DNA of 64,000 nucleotides from Cladophialophora immunda (taxonomy: Eukaryota; Ascomycota; Eurotiomycetes; Chaetothyriales; Herpotrichiellaceae). The translations under genes and the position numbers were made by a program. The notes beneath the pieces are model-generated. The model was not told the origin of the DNA and searched no databases. It saw only the letters and a list, made by a program, of their open reading frames with translations. The stretch is taken from positions 2,136,855 through 2,200,854 of the forward strand of contig NW_015622544.1 of NCBI RefSeq assembly GCF_000835495.1. The letters are read 5' to 3'. Below are positions 23,582 to 35,602 of the stretch, piece after piece (the stretch's first letter is position 1; each line of letters starts with the position of its first letter).

Positions 23582-26500
23582 TCAATATCTCAGCCGACTA
23601 ACGTCGAAAACGAGTCGGCTCTCCTCCAGATTGATCACCACGTTGCCGTTCTCATCTATGTGTACATATTCATCTGTGGTTGGAATCACCTTGCCACAGT
23701 GTTCCACCTCTTGTCGACTGATTCCGCCCGGATCACGGGGAATCCATAAAGTCGGTGGTTTTGCAAAAAACGAGGGTGGATAGTAGATATCACGCTCAAC
23801 CTCTTCCGGATACACCGGATCTGGCAAGTCTGATGGCACCATTCGACGAAGCAGAGTATAGTCGGAGTATACCTCGGGATGGAGCCAGCGGAGAAGGAAG
23901 TTGGATTTGTCTGCTGGGTTTGGTGAGATCCATCGCATCCAGAATGCGGTGAGAGCGTCCATTATCATGTGGGCTTCGGGGGCCTCCTGTTTGACTTTCT
24001 TCCTGAACATTGTTTTGATGCCCCCTCCAAGAGCGTTGAGAGCTCCACTTGCGCCTTCTAGAGCCCTACTGCTGCTATAGTCTGGCCCTTGTTCCTCCTT
24101 GTCGGAATGATATTGCTCGATATGCTCCAGATCTTCAGCATTGCGTGGGTTCACAGGGCGAGTTCCCAACAAGTGCTGATCTTCTTGAGCTGTCAAACTT
24201 TTTGGAAGACTCCACAAAAGAGGCCCAAGTGCATCAAGGAGCGAAGAATGAACCAAACCCGTGAGGATGAGTAGAGCCACAGTCAACACGACTGGGATGT
24301 AGGCTCCTTTGAGAGAAAACAAACCAATCATACAAATCTCAGAGAAATAGAGCCCCAAGAGCAGGTGCATGAGAGCGCGAGGATAGACAAGCCCTCGGGT
24401 ATCGACTTCCGAGTCGTAGACGTAGATGAGGTTGTATCGGTACACAATGTGCAAGAAAAGAAGACCGACAGCGGCAAATCCGAGGATGATTGGTGCGATC
24501 AGCGCATAGCTGAGAGCTGCTATATTATTAGAAGTGGTCCAATTATATCTTATCCTGGGCAGGAGACTTACTGATGACACCAAGATTGGTGTAGACCGGG
24601 AAAACTGCTCCCCAATGAATACGCTGTAGCCGGTGCCACCTCGTATACATCTTCCTAGGACTGCTGATGTACCTTTGAAAGACATACAGCTGGAACAAAT
24701 TGCCGAATTGAACAAGCGCCCCAGATCCAAGCGCTAGACTCTGCAAAAGAAAGTACGAGAGGTAGAAGTTGGAAGCCTTGGGCAGATTCTGTGAGAGCAG
24801 ATCCTTTGCTGTTGTGGGATCTTCGAGCAGTTTCGTAACGGCTGCGGATGCCGCCGATGTCAGAGTCGTTATCAAGAAGACTTGAACAACTTGGAAGGCG
24901 AAGTAGGCATGCTGGGTGTAAAGCTCGATCATCGTCAGAGTTGGGACTCCTCCAAGCTTCGCGCAGTCTGGTCTCCCGTCAGCATGTGGAGTATTGGGAG
25001 TTGATCTACGACTTACATCTCAAGATCCCCGGCACGATACTCATCAACAAAGACAGAGCCAGAGCCGGGACGACACCACTCAAGATACCCTTAATGGCGC
25101 TCGGAAGATCTGCGATCCAACCCAAGAAACTGACTTTCTCCGACAGATAGTCAATATTAGAGATGGTGCCCACAAGAGCGGATGGGATGGCCCAAAATAT
25201 AATCATCGCGGTGATCAGAGCCTTGATGAGGAAGTTTCGCACAATTGTTTCCAGCCACGACATTGACAATGACTCCCATAGGATTTCGAACGGCCGTACA
25301 CCAAGAAAGCGCCGAGCCATGTGCAGTGGGCGATGATGCGTCAGAGTCTGGTACGCGTGCTGTGCATCGGTATGTGTCTCGAATTCCACAAAGACGGAGG
25401 GCAGCATGCCATCAGTCTTGAATAGTTGGTCCCGTCGAACTTTGGCAATTTGGTTGTTCAGCTTCCTGATCTGATTTCTGGTCCACTTGATCGTATCCAC
25501 ACGGCGCCCATAGTTTGCAATCGGTCTGTGGTGCGGCCTCGAGCTGTGTGGAATCCATTGTGATGCAACTGATCCATTGACATCCGGCAGAGTCCGCTCT
25601 TGCATCTCTTTCGAGGGGTAAAGGGCGTCCTGTGGGTTGTCCGATGCTTGTATGACTTCCGCAGTGCCAGATCTCGAGCGCGGCGTTTCCCCATTCTCGC
25701 TACGGGGCTCGGTCTCCAGAGAGTCCTTACTTGGCTCTTCCGTGCTCTCACTCTCGGCTTTCTCGAGTGCTTTCGTCCTTGCGGCATTGGCCATCTTGAT
25801 GAGCTCGAACTCGGCCTTTTCCAGGCGCATAGCCGTCTGTTCCCTTTCCTTAACAAGGCGTTCAAGCTCGCTGGTGCTTTGAGGGATCCATATCTGTTTG
25901 ACAGAGCTACCGAGCATCCATCGAAGCCTCTGTTCATCCAGAAATTGTCGAGGTACATTCATGTATAGCACTGTCCGGGAGGACAGGCGGTTTGCATAAA
26001 ATGGTGAAAGGAGATACGCTTGTCGTAAATTGATATAGTAAACACATTCTCGTGAAACCATATATAGGATGAATGCTGCATAGCATGTTACTGGGACATG
26101 CCGCTGTTTAGCCTGAGATGACTTACCGAAATAGACCCATGACAATAGGGTGTGAGCGTACAGTCGATTGTGGTTTACAACATTTCCCAGAGTCAAGCAG
26201 TCCAACCCCTGATTGCCTGCACCACCTGTCGCATGGATTGGGAGGAGAATAGGCCAAAGGAGGATTACGCCGACCAGGCATATCACAGCCAGCACTCGAA
26301 GAAAGCGCAGAAAGAGAAACCCATCGAGAGATGAGTGATTAAGCACGAACACAGAAGGAATCCGATAGAACTCGGTAAACCAGTTGAACCACCCGTTGGG
26401 AAGAGGCGGGCTCTTTTCGCTTTTCCAAATGTCAGCCTGACGCGAATATCTATGGGAACTGAGGGCTGAGAGACATACTGCGGCTCCAGGCTCTTCAGTA

Positions 26501-26705
26501 TTGCTCTCGGAGCATATACTCGAGGACATTTGCGTCGCAGAGTTACAAAGATAATGGCGCACAGGGCTGCCCAAATCAAGACGGGCACTAGTGTCGCAAC
26601 AAGGTTGCTTGTTGAAGATGAGTTGGAGCCAGAAACCACACGAGACAATCCAGGGCTTGTAGAGTTGTCACGGGCCGAACCCACGCGCGGGTCTGTCGTA
26701 TTCAT
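23582..26705 (-). CDS. CSC1/OSCA-like (DUF221, PHM7/RSN1) cation channel
   Basis: Five exons join in phase on the complement: 26479-26705, 26127-26419, 25017-26075, 24572-24967 and 23582-24519 (970 residues; introns 59, 51, 49 and 52 nt). The family forms osmosensitive, calcium-permeable channels related to TMEM16/TMC. An N-terminal TM (about residues 27-50) is followed by two more around LRVLAVICLVGVILLW and the conserved YYINLRQAYLLSP. A cytosolic RNA-binding-like loop follows (VFVEFETHTDAQHAYQTL), with a charged low-complexity insert. The 7TM_GCP core runs from PFEILWESL through LPSAIKGILSGVVPA and FAFQVVQVFLITTL to YVYDSEVDTRGLVYPRAL. The C-terminal PHM7-ext motif is LWIPRDPGGISRQEVE. The ATG at 26705 is chosen since the slightly longer frame starts with GTG. 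Fungi have several paralogues, so the precise orthologue is not assigned. Confidence 0.9.
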
Positions 26706-27399
26706 TGTCGACACACATTGGAGTTGTTGCGGCCTCTGTTAAGGTTCCAGGAGACCAATGCCTGAGCCTGGGAAGTCAAGAACATTGCAGTTTCGAGGTC
26801 GGTCGTGAATGTAAATTCTGAAAGCTGAAAGCTGAACCGAGCAAGACGCGAGCGAGGGAGACGCCCCCGGAAAAGCGAAGGATTGATCGGCGAAAATCCA
26901 GACTGGGCCAAATGTCGAATTACGATAGGCAGACCAGGGCTCAAGGCCAATGATTGTGCACAGTGACATCCGGCGAGCAAGGTGGCACCGCTCCGCCCAG
27001 ATGGTTCACCAGATAGCCAATCTATAACCAGACTTAGGGGCGACGGTCCTCTGCCGAAGACTGCCTCATTGGTGAAAGTCCAGGGCTGCGAGACCCCGAA
27101 GCGGGGCGGCACCGGCGTCTTTACGTACATATCAGGAGCTTAGGAGGATTTCTTTTCCTCTGGCTTGCCTGGAAAGGCAGGATAGACCTATCCACCAGAT
27201 GGAATGGGCATTCGCACTCCAATAGGGAGTCTGCACGGAGAGCCACAGGCCTCCGCTTCCCTTTGGACCGAGATTGAAGAATGATCGCCATGTTCTTCGT
27301 ATAAATGGTATACAGAATGCCCATTTCTTAGGCCAAGCAAGGGGTCTGTGTACTGACCGCCTCAGGGTTGAAGCATTCGAGGAGAAAATGCGTCGAGCG
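26706..27399. other. Intergenic region, channel gene 5' / regulator 3'
   Basis: This 694-bp gap between two minus-strand genes marks the end of the conserved housekeeping block. It should hold the channel gene promoter. No further gene is seen. Confidence 0.5.
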
Positions 27400-29861
27400 T
27401 TAGCCTGCTGGGCTTGAAAATGCTGCTGACTGTCTTCGTGTTGCCTCCCACGCATCTCGCAGTGCTTGCCGGACAGTTTGGGTTGGCCAAGCGTGCTCGC
27501 GCTCAAGGGTGGAGAGGAATCCTTCAATTGCAGACTGTTCTCCAGCGTCTCGGATATACTCGCCGCACATTGATATTCCCACTGCAGCTGTGACCATGCC
27601 TGGTTGGTCATTGAGGTTTGCAAGAGCCAGGCCACAGAGCCGCATCGTGGAGCGCCTTAGTTGCGCTTCGAGGGTAGTAATAGATGAACTGGAGCCCAAC
27701 CCGATCCTCTGGAGGTTTGGATTGTATGCAGCAAGTAGGATTCGCGCCAGTTCGAAGTGCTGGAGCGCCAGCACCTGGCAGTCATTCATGTGCCACTCCT
27801 CTGGGAAATACTTACCCCTCGACGGATCGGCGTCTCGGTAGTAAAGAGGCTTGAAGCACGCTGGCTGCACCGCATCCCATCTGTCTTGCACGACTTTGAG
27901 ACGCTTCCACCGTTCAACGCGACTACTCGGCTCGACGATGCCGCCTTCTCCGCCAAAGGCGAATTTGCAAACATCGGCACACCAGACCAGAATTCGGTTC
28001 GTCCAGGTGTAATCGTCCACTGCGGGATCCAGATTCGAGTAGTCGTTGTCTGGGCAGAGTGGGAGGCGGAAAGGTCTACGGTAGAGCAAGACTGACCAGA
28101 TCTCCTGTCGAAGAGCAATCAAGCAGGCAGAATGAGCTAGCGACGCATTGTTCGAGGCATATATATCGCAGTCTCTGGGAGGCCCGTGGATAGTGCGCAG
28201 GGAATAGAAAGATTCGTTCTGCTGCGACTCGATCACTCCTCGGAGGACGCTTAGATATGTTTCCGGATCCCACCCGGTTAACGGGGCTGTAAAGTGTCAA
28301 TCTGTCAATATATATACTCAGATATTATGATGCAAACCGTCCCATATCAATTTGAGATTGCATATGGACTTGCAGATCCCCTAGGGAAGACTCACTGTCT
28401 ATTTGTTCGTGAAATCTGAGGATGGTTGCAGCAATCAAAGCGTCCTGGTTGATGGTCTTCTTTGGATCATTTAGAACCTCCATCAAGTAAGAGATGCAAA
28501 TGTTGTGATATTCTATTGCCGAATTCTCATTGAGGTCGGGCAGAGGAGTCCCTTCAAACTCGACGGGTCTGTTACTATGTGTTGAATGCAATCTAGTCAA
28601 ATGGCGTGCTGATGCAGTCACTGGGGGCGTTCTTAGCTTAGGCTGCCACGGGAAGAGTCTGGCAATGGAAACTGATGCAGTCTAGGGCCGCCAATTGACC
28701 TTCCTGGGACAAGAGAGACTCACGTATTGCATACAACAGGACTGGGCAGAACATGGCACGCTGAGGTATCACGAGAGAGAAATGCCGGTCGCGATCGGTC
28801 GTTTCGAACTGGAGAAGTTAGACATGACAGGGACCGAAAGTCGTCTGCAACTCACGGCATGCGCCAGTTTATTGATGAAGTGTTTGACCAGACAAGCTTC
28901 CTGAAGGTTTGTATATGCTTGATGCGTTGCTTTCTCTGGGAGCCCATGTAAAGCATCGGGGGAAGCATAATACGGCGAGGGAAAGGCGTAAGATGGATGT
29001 GGTGCATCGGAGACACATTGCCCGCCCGAGGTGAGACTATGTGTAGTCAGAGCCGGACTCCGTAGCTGAGTTTCGGACCTGGCTGCGAGCGACTGCTCAT
29101 TGCTTGCGACAAGAATTGGTGACTGGACATGCTGGGCTGGTCGGGTTTGCATGGGACTCAATGACCCTTCAATTTGGGCGAACATGCCTCCCCCGATTCT
29201 TGTGTCCTGAGACCGCTCCTCATAGCTCGGCTGTGGGTCGCCCATTGTGCGGTCTTCAGGTTCGTGGACAGGAGATCCAAGTGATTCATCAGGTGCTGCT
29301 TGATCCGATATGGACGCAGCTTCTGGCGCGCGCTCTGGCTCTTCACGTGCATGATCTGGTGTTGGCCTCTTGGTCGGTCGATCATTAGCTTGATCTGATG
29401 GCTGCATAGTGCCGGCAGAAGCAAGGGCAACCTCTTTGGTAACATCAATGTAGGATAGTGCGTCTGTACATCCAGTGAGTAAACGGACACGGAGGACTCC
29501 GCCGGCGTCAAAAGTGTTCGGACGTACCATGTTTGTCGGTTGCCAACCATGTTTGGTTCGAGTCGAAGGTAAACTCACGCTGGGGCCGAGGGGTCTTTTT
29601 GAAGCGGAACGATTTGCTCGGTCGTAGACACTGAAGACTTGACTTTTTGCAGTTGCGGCATGGGGTATGAGGGTCGCCTTGGTGACTGGCCTCAGTCTCG
29701 ATGAAGGCCTACTGCAAGAGACCGCACTTACATTTGAGATGTCTGTCTACGCACTCATCGCATCAGCCATCACAGCTCTTCCGGCACGGCACATGGTAGA
29801 GAGACCGCATACTCTTGCAGCTTGTGCATGGCACAGTCCGTTCCTTGTGAGATTGCGACAT
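27400..29861 (-). CDS. Zn2Cys6 transcription factor with 15-nt micro-exon
   Basis: Seven exons join in phase on the complement: 29813-29861, 29732-29746, 29528-29677, 28856-29463, 28724-28808, 28396-28620 and 27400-28286 (672 residues). The zinc cluster is CTSCKNRHLKC, five residues, then CRNCKKSSLQC, a canonical C-x2-C-x6-C-x5-C-x2-C-x6-C. Its third Cys region is encoded by a 15-nt micro-exon between introns of 66 and 54 nt. A proline/charged linker follows. The fungal regulator domain (PF11951-like) starts near residue 275: FETTDRDRHFSLVIPQRAMF, then LLYAILTASARHLTRL, and GWDPETYLSVLRG. Such proteins are nuclear activators binding CGG-type sites. No target is known. Its neighbour is the sugar-porter gene 0.6 kb upstream in the same orientation, which it might regulate; this is inference. 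No disruption is seen once spliced. Confidence 0.82.
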
Positions 29862-30469
29862 CTTTTGGTCGTTGGTTGGGCCTCACGGTGGAGGCTGAGG
29901 TTTCATGACGGAGAAGAGACCTGGCACCGGTCCCCAGTGCAGTTAGGACTTGCCACTTTTGCTGCCGCTGTCTCAGCTGGGCGATCTCAATTGCTCGTTG
30001 GAAGCTGTCTGGGAAGGATCCCGACCATAGCGGCCACCAATTTCGTAGATCGAGGCTATGGCAATCGGACCGCGACTCTTTTAAATCGACCAAAAGATGA
30101 TTTTCCACGGGTGGGAGAAGTGCGGGTGGACTCCCCAAAGGAGAAAGCTGCTCGCCACCCCGCGTCACAGTCTTTGGGGCTAAGTTAGAGTTATCATCAC
30201 GTCGGAAGGGAACAATAGATTAAGAGAAGGGATCCTGCGATTGTACGGAGAGGTTGAATACTGGTGGAGGCGGCATGTATCGAACCATCCCAGTGAAATA
30301 CTATACCAATGCTGACTTGCGAAGCTGAGATTGGCTGTGTGCCACCTTCAATAGACTTCTCGCCCTTGATACTAAATGAGTTGCTTACGCAGAATCTAAG
30401 CACTCGAGTGACAAAGTCACCGAGTTTACATGGGACGTTCTGACTTAGATGGCGGACTGTGCGTCACCT
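29862..30469. other. Intergenic region upstream of the Zn2Cys6 gene
   Basis: These 608 bp separate the start of the Zn2Cys6 factor from the stop of the sugar-porter gene (both minus). The left part is the regulator's promoter. No gene is supported. Confidence 0.5.
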
Positions 30470-32606
30470 TCACACCTTCACCTCTTCAATCGACGCCGTC
30501 CTCCCAAACAGCTCTTCCGCCACATGCTCCATCAACTCAACCTCCTCGTAGATGGATTTGTCCCCAAAAACTTCTGCGATCTGCTCTAATGATTTCTTGC
30601 TAGTTTCGGGGACCAAAAAGAACGAGAAGATGCTGGCTGCAATGCAGAAACAGCCAAAAAACAGGTAGGTTCCCCAGCCGATCGAGATGACCACTATAGT
30701 GTATACCTGTTAGTATTGTTTGGCTAGACACGGGTTTGCGCAGAGGTAACAGGATCCTGAAATCGAGGCCGACTCACTCTGTGGGACAGCAACTCCAATG
30801 ATGAAGTTTGCTATCCAGATGGTGGCAGTGGCGATTCCCACGCCCTTGCTTCTCGTTGCTGTTGAGAAACACTCTGCCGGCAGGGTCCAAGCAAGTGGCC
30901 CGTACGATGCAGCGTAGGTCAGGACATATAGATCTGCTTGGAGTCAGCCACGGGTCGACAGCTTGCGAGTATAGAAGTGTCTTACATATCAGTGCAACAC
31001 CGAACCAACCGACGCCTTGGTGGGTAGACCAACTGCCGTTGAATTTGCCAACGACACCAGCCATTACAAGGTGCGGTGCTGCCATAGCTAAGCCACCAAA
31101 AATAGCCAACTTTCGTCTTCCCATTTGGTCGAGGAAGAGAAACGTCGGGATGCTGAGAAGGTTTAGTCAGTACCGATGCACATCGAGATCTTCGCAAAGC
31201 GGCGGCTTGCACTTACCCTGCGATAAGCTGGCAGATGTTCACCATTCCAGAGAGGATGAGGGTCATCTCGTAACTTTGTCCCAGCGCGGCGAAAAATGTC
31301 GGTGCATAATATACAAACGCATTGATACCCGAGAACTGGAGGGCACAGATCGGTAAGCGTCAGCCAAAGAGGTAAGGCCGAGGTTCTTACCTGTTGGAAG
31401 AATGGTATGCCAATCGCGACCAAGGTTCGCTTAATGTATTTGGGCTTAAAGAGCTGGATCCATTGTTTGATCTCAAGCATCAGTGGACCGGTATTGGGGT
31501 GTTCGCGCTTCAGCATTTCCTCTTGGAAACGAACATCCACCAGGATACCTTTCCACTCAGTCTGGACACGGTGGTCGTCCTGTGGAAGTCTTCGCAATTT
31601 CGCCAATGCTTTTAAGCTGTCGTCGTTGCGACCTCTCATAGCGAGCCATCGAGGAGAGAATGGGAAGAAATGGATGCCCAAGCCAACGGCGAGAGCTGGA
31701 GCCATCTGCAGTAGGAATGGAAGCCTGAAAGACCAGTCGCCGGCAATATGCCTACCAGTGCGTTAGAAGGGTGATTGACACAACAGCTTTGACGAGCAAT
31801 CTCTTACCTGGTCCCGTAGGTGATCCAGTAGGCAATAATAGCCCCAATCACAATACTGATGGCTTCGAGCACCAACAGAGACCCTCTGATATTAGGGGGC
31901 GCAATTTCGGAGATGTAGAGAGGGGCACCCATCTAGAGTATCGCTCAAGTTAGTGTCGCACTCAAAGCTCGCGGATATGCATGTGAAAACTGAGCAACAT
32001 CTACCGTAGAAAAAGACATAGGACGACAGTTTGAGGGGGTAGCAGAAGACTCACAGCTAGAGTTCCAACGCCAATGCCACCAATGAAGCGGCCGGCAACC
32101 AGCGTGTTGTAGTTGTAGGACGCTGTCTGGATGACGGCACCAATACAGAAGAAACAGGTTGCAACTGTCAAGCCCCATTTTCGTGACAGGCGATCCGCTA
32201 GGTAAGGTAGGCAAAGGCATCCAATGAAGGCACCGAGTTCGAGGAGACCTGTCATGACGCCGACATTGAAGCCATAGTGAGGAGCTCCCGGAGCAATCTT
32301 GGGGAATTGCTCATGGAACTGTGGCATCACCAGAATCAATGAGATCACACCCTGGTCTGTATTCTCCGTTAGAGTCTGTCTCCAGAAGCTCACTTGACGG
32401 GTTATCTGACCATAGCCGAATGAAAATCCGCCAAAGGAAGCAAGCAAGGCCGCGCCGAAGACGAACGGCGACCGCAAAATGCCTCCAATGCCTTCCTTGT
32501 CGTAGGCAAGCTCCGTGTGAAGCACTTGGTTTGTGAGGTCTGCAAACTCTTCATGGTTGGTACTCTCCGAGGGAGTAGTAGCACCCTTCACGTCGATTCG
32601 AGTCAT
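30470..32606 (-). CDS. MFS sugar-porter family transporter
   Basis: Eight exons join in phase: 32411-32606, 32055-32356, 31808-31932, 31391-31751, 31217-31335, 30986-31152, 30778-30933 and 30470-30693 on the complement (549 residues). The family moves hexoses, pentoses, quinate or related polyols by proton symport across the plasma membrane with 12 TM helices. Signatures in order are FGYDQGVISLILVM in TM1, PYLADRLSRKWG, AGRFIGGIGVGTLA, PFSPRWLAMRGR (variant of PESPR), FFQQFSGINAFVYYAPTFF in TM7, DQMGRRKLAIFGG, LPAECFSTATRSKGVG and VPETSKKSLEQIAEVFGD. A 54-nt in-frame intron at 32357-32410 interrupts TM1; removing it restores the signature. Substrate cannot be told from sequence. It is flanked by a Zn2Cys6 regulator and a P450. 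Confidence 0.9.
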
Positions 32607-33497
32607 TTTGGTGACGACCTAAAGTATGACGCAGATGGATTTCAAGACAAACCCTCGCTGTCGGCTGTAAAAGGGATGCTGAATAGAAACCAAAACATCC
32701 TTGGGGAATAAGCTCGTTTATATAACTTTTAGCTCTGAAGCGTTCACCGACCTAGGCCTCTGACTGTGTGGCGACGTTCAAATTCTGGAAATACTAGCCC
32801 AGAGCGTGGTCCGGGGTATGGGGGAGAGATCGCCGGGGAATTTCAGTAGGAAAATAGCCTCCGCATTGCCATAGGATCTTCTAATTGGCAGGGGCGACAC
32901 ACCCTTTGCTCCATTTTCCAAGTTTCGGCGAGTTCATCTCTTTTGGGAAATAGATCCATGGGGGCCGTTGCGGAATATAACGTCGGCATTCAAGACATTC
33001 AAATGCCGACCCCAGAGTCTGCAAACCTGTATTGATGCCGAGATCATAACACTGGAAATGGAAGGAAATGGCCATACTGTAACCAAGTCTCGAGCTGAAA
33101 CAACTCGTCATCTGAGATAGTCCCTTCATGAAGTGCTAGGTACAGCGGAAGAGTAAGCAGATTTCCAGACCTAAACACCCTGATGCTGCCGATGCAGGTG
33201 ACTAAAACAATCCGCGTGTGAGAAGCAATGCTCAGAGCACTGCTCAATTACGTCTACTTTGAAGGAAGTTGAACGCTCAATCTGGGGCTCGTCGCCGAAC
33301 CAAGTACTCGGTCAGTTACAGGCGTAGGCCTCCCCTGCCGGCTAGAAGCAAAGCAGCTTAATGAAGATCGAATTCGACAAACGGATAGCAATGGCAGAAC
33401 TATGATGTTAAGTCTTGTCCGCTCGCCTCTTCTTTGTTATGAGACCATGAGAATAGCAGGGCCTCAGATTGTGCCATCATGTTGATAGAGGTGGCAC
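32607..33497. other. Intergenic region, transporter 5' / P450 3'
   Basis: An 891-bp gap between two minus-strand genes. The left part should hold the transporter promoter. Only short, unrecognised frames occur. Confidence 0.5.
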
Positions 33498-35075
33498 CTA
33501 GAATTCGCGGTTTCCTGAAGAGAGCCCTCGCCGCCAGATCTTGACCGGCATTTCGCCCACAATGATGTTGAATGCCTCATGACGGCTGAGCGTCCATTCA
33601 GCACTCGGTAGAGCAAACTCATAGCGATGCACAAGCGACGCCAAAACAACAACCTGCTCAAGATACGAAATATTCCTTCCAATGCATCCGCGTCCGCCAG
33701 TAGTGAATGGGATGAAGTAGGGTTCCATCCGTTTCCTCTCGTTCGGATCCATCCATCGCCGAGGCTGGAACTCATCCGGGTTGGGGAAAATGTTGCCGTC
33801 ACGATGGGCTCCATAGATTGTCATCGAGACACTTGTGTCGCCTGGTATCCATTCGCCCAAGATCTGAGCTCCCTCGGGGGGCGTCCGGCGCATCAAAGCC
33901 GCGGAAGTCGGAGGGATGAGGCGCATACTTTCATCAATGCAGGCTCGTAGGAATGGGAGGTGCTTGACCTTGTCATACGGAGCGACAACCTCGTCTTCAT
34001 CAAGGACCCCGTCTACCTCCTCCCTTAGCGTGGCCAGGTGTTCAGGATGTCGTATCAATGTATCGAGGATGTTCGTGAGCGCAATAGCCGTTGTATCTGC
34101 GCCTGCGTTGATTATGACACTGACTTCGGCATACAGCTCTCCCAGCTCTAGATTGCGAGGTCTGCCAGACTTGTCGTCCATCAGGGCGGAGAAAAAGTCG
34201 TCCAGCTTCTCGCCTGCCATGTATCGCCTCAAGCGTTGTTTGACCTGGTGGAGCACGACATCATTCCATGGCTCAGCCTCGTGCCAGATTTTACGCCATT
34301 TGGGAAGGAGTCGAGAGAGTCTTGCCAGAGTTTGGTAGTTTCCGTAATCCCACACCATGGCTGCCTGGGCGTACGAGGTCTGATTCTGTGCCTGCCTGTA
34401 TCGTGCTCTGTAGGTCGTGCCATCCATTCTTTCGGCGGTAACCTCGTCGGTCCCTTGTTCAAGGAGGCCGAGCTGAGCAGACAAGGCGATGTTGTTGATC
34501 GCATCGATCGTGAACAAGTTGATCCACTTTCCGAAATCAAGGTTCAAATCGGCAGGATCTGGTATACTGTCCGGGTTGGAGAGGGGTGCCGTGCAGTGGG
34601 CGTCGAACTGTTTGAGCAGACGCCCAGTCACTTCTGCAACCTTGAACTCCCAGGCTTCGAGGTTCTTGATCGCAAAGGCCGACGAGAGTTGTTTTCTTTT
34701 CCTTCCGTGGTCAATTTTGTCCACAACGTCGATTAAGTGAGTATGCGTTCCACTCAGAATGATATAGTTCAAATCCTTTGTGCAGACAGAGCTATGCCCA
34801 TAAATGTCCTTGATGGCATTTATGTCGCCAAACGAAAGAGAGTTTGGTCCAATGCGCAGGATAGGTGCTTTTCTGTGAGCCTGATGTATGCTCTTAGAGC
34901 GGGTGCCTCTTGAGCTCAGATAGACATATGGAAGGTCTGATATCCCTGAGAATGTGGACCAATTTGGATATTTTCGAAGGCGTTTCGCATCCCAGAAGTA
35001 GTGTAGGACGGGGGAGACGATGCAATACGAAGCAAGGCCAAAGAGCGTAACAAACAGCAAAGCAAGGGGCAACAT
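33498..35075 (-). CDS. Cytochrome P450 monooxygenase, single exon
   Basis: An intron-free frame of 525 residues starts at ATG 35075. It has an N-terminal membrane anchor (PLALLFVTLFGLASYCIV), then a proline-poor hinge. The I-helix oxygen-binding motif is AGADTTAI near residue 322. The ExxR motif is in DESMRLIPP (about 383), and the PERF-like segment is FQPRRWMDP. The heme-binding loop FTTGGRGCIGRNIS has the Cys ligand near residue 464. These are complete class E group I features, so the enzyme should be active with a reductase partner at the ER. The overall sequence resembles the benzoate-hydroxylase or pisatin-demethylase type families, but I do not assign a CYP number. Absence of introns contrasts with the two P450s at 52-58 kb. 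Its neighbours are a sugar-porter MFS gene and a regulator gene. Confidence 0.9.
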   Translation of the reverse strand: MLPLALLFVTLFGLASYCIVSPVLHYFWDAKRLRKYPNWSTFSGISDLPYVYLSSRGTRSKSIHQAHRKAPILRIGPNSLSFGDINAIKDIYGHSSVCTKDLNYIILSGTHTHLIDVVDKIDHGRKRKQLSSAFAIKNLEAWEFKVAEVTGRLLKQFDAHCTAPLSNPDSIPDPADLNLDFGKWINLFTIDAINNIALSAQLGLLEQGTDEVTAERMDGTTYRARYRQAQNQTSYAQAAMVWDYGNYQTLARLSRLLPKWRKIWHEAEPWNDVVLHQVKQRLRRYMAGEKLDDFFSALMDDKSGRPRNLELGELYAEVSVIINAGADTTAIALTNILDTLIRHPEHLATLREEVDGVLDEDEVVAPYDKVKHLPFLRACIDESMRLIPPTSAALMRRTPPEGAQILGEWIPGDTSVSMTIYGAHRDGNIFPNPDEFQPRRWMDPNERKRMEPYFIPFTTGGRGCIGRNISYLEQVVVLASLVHRYEFALPSAEWTLSRHEAFNIIVGEMPVKIWRRGLSSGNREF

Positions 35076-35602
35076 GTTCTGTTCTTTCCTCCGGGTAAAC
35101 TGAGAAAAGAAAATCGAGAATCAAGTTGCAAGATAGATCCGCATCATGTTCATTACCTTGCTTTATAGCAAGTAGGATGTTTGGGCCTCGGGATGCTTGC
35201 AAGGACCACAAAGTGAATATACTGACTGAGCTGAGAGATCGTATGTCATGAATCATGCCAAGCTGCATCGCATTATCTCTAAAGTCTATATAAGATGTAT
35301 TCCCAAAGGAGTTGGCAGTCTCGGGCGTTGAGGAGACGGACGAGGCAATTAACCCACATGCTCGTAGCTTTGACTATTTTGGACGCATTCGGCGAACTTG
35401 GCCAAATGTATTATTATTACGTATTCAAATGGGGAAATTGTCCTATTTCGTCCAGCCTGGTGGCGCTCTATCCCAATGCCGAGCCGAGCCAATCAGTCTA
35501 CATGAACTAGTCGTCGTTATTGACCTAGAGCGAGTGAGAGTCTACATCCCTCTAACTGGATTGTTCAGGAATTAGGTGACTGGGCTCAACTTCGGCTCAG
35601 CC
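35076..35602. other. Intergenic region upstream of P450
   Basis: These 527 bp hold the P450 promoter on the left and the regulator gene's 3' end on the right. A TATA-like TCTATATAAG lies near 35285, too far upstream to assign. No gene is seen. Confidence 0.45.

Noticed and set aside
24543..24932. Separate small membrane protein
   Set aside because: It is the fourth exon of the CSC1-like channel, joined in phase to both neighbours.
29732..29861. A second zinc-cluster-like reading (CDECVDRHLKC) preceded by an in-frame TGA at 29763-29765, suggesting a nonsense mutation or recoding
   Set aside because: Splicing 29747-29812 removes the TGA and gives the canonical cluster CTSCKNRHLKC with every later exon in phase, so the CDEC reading is intronic coincidence.
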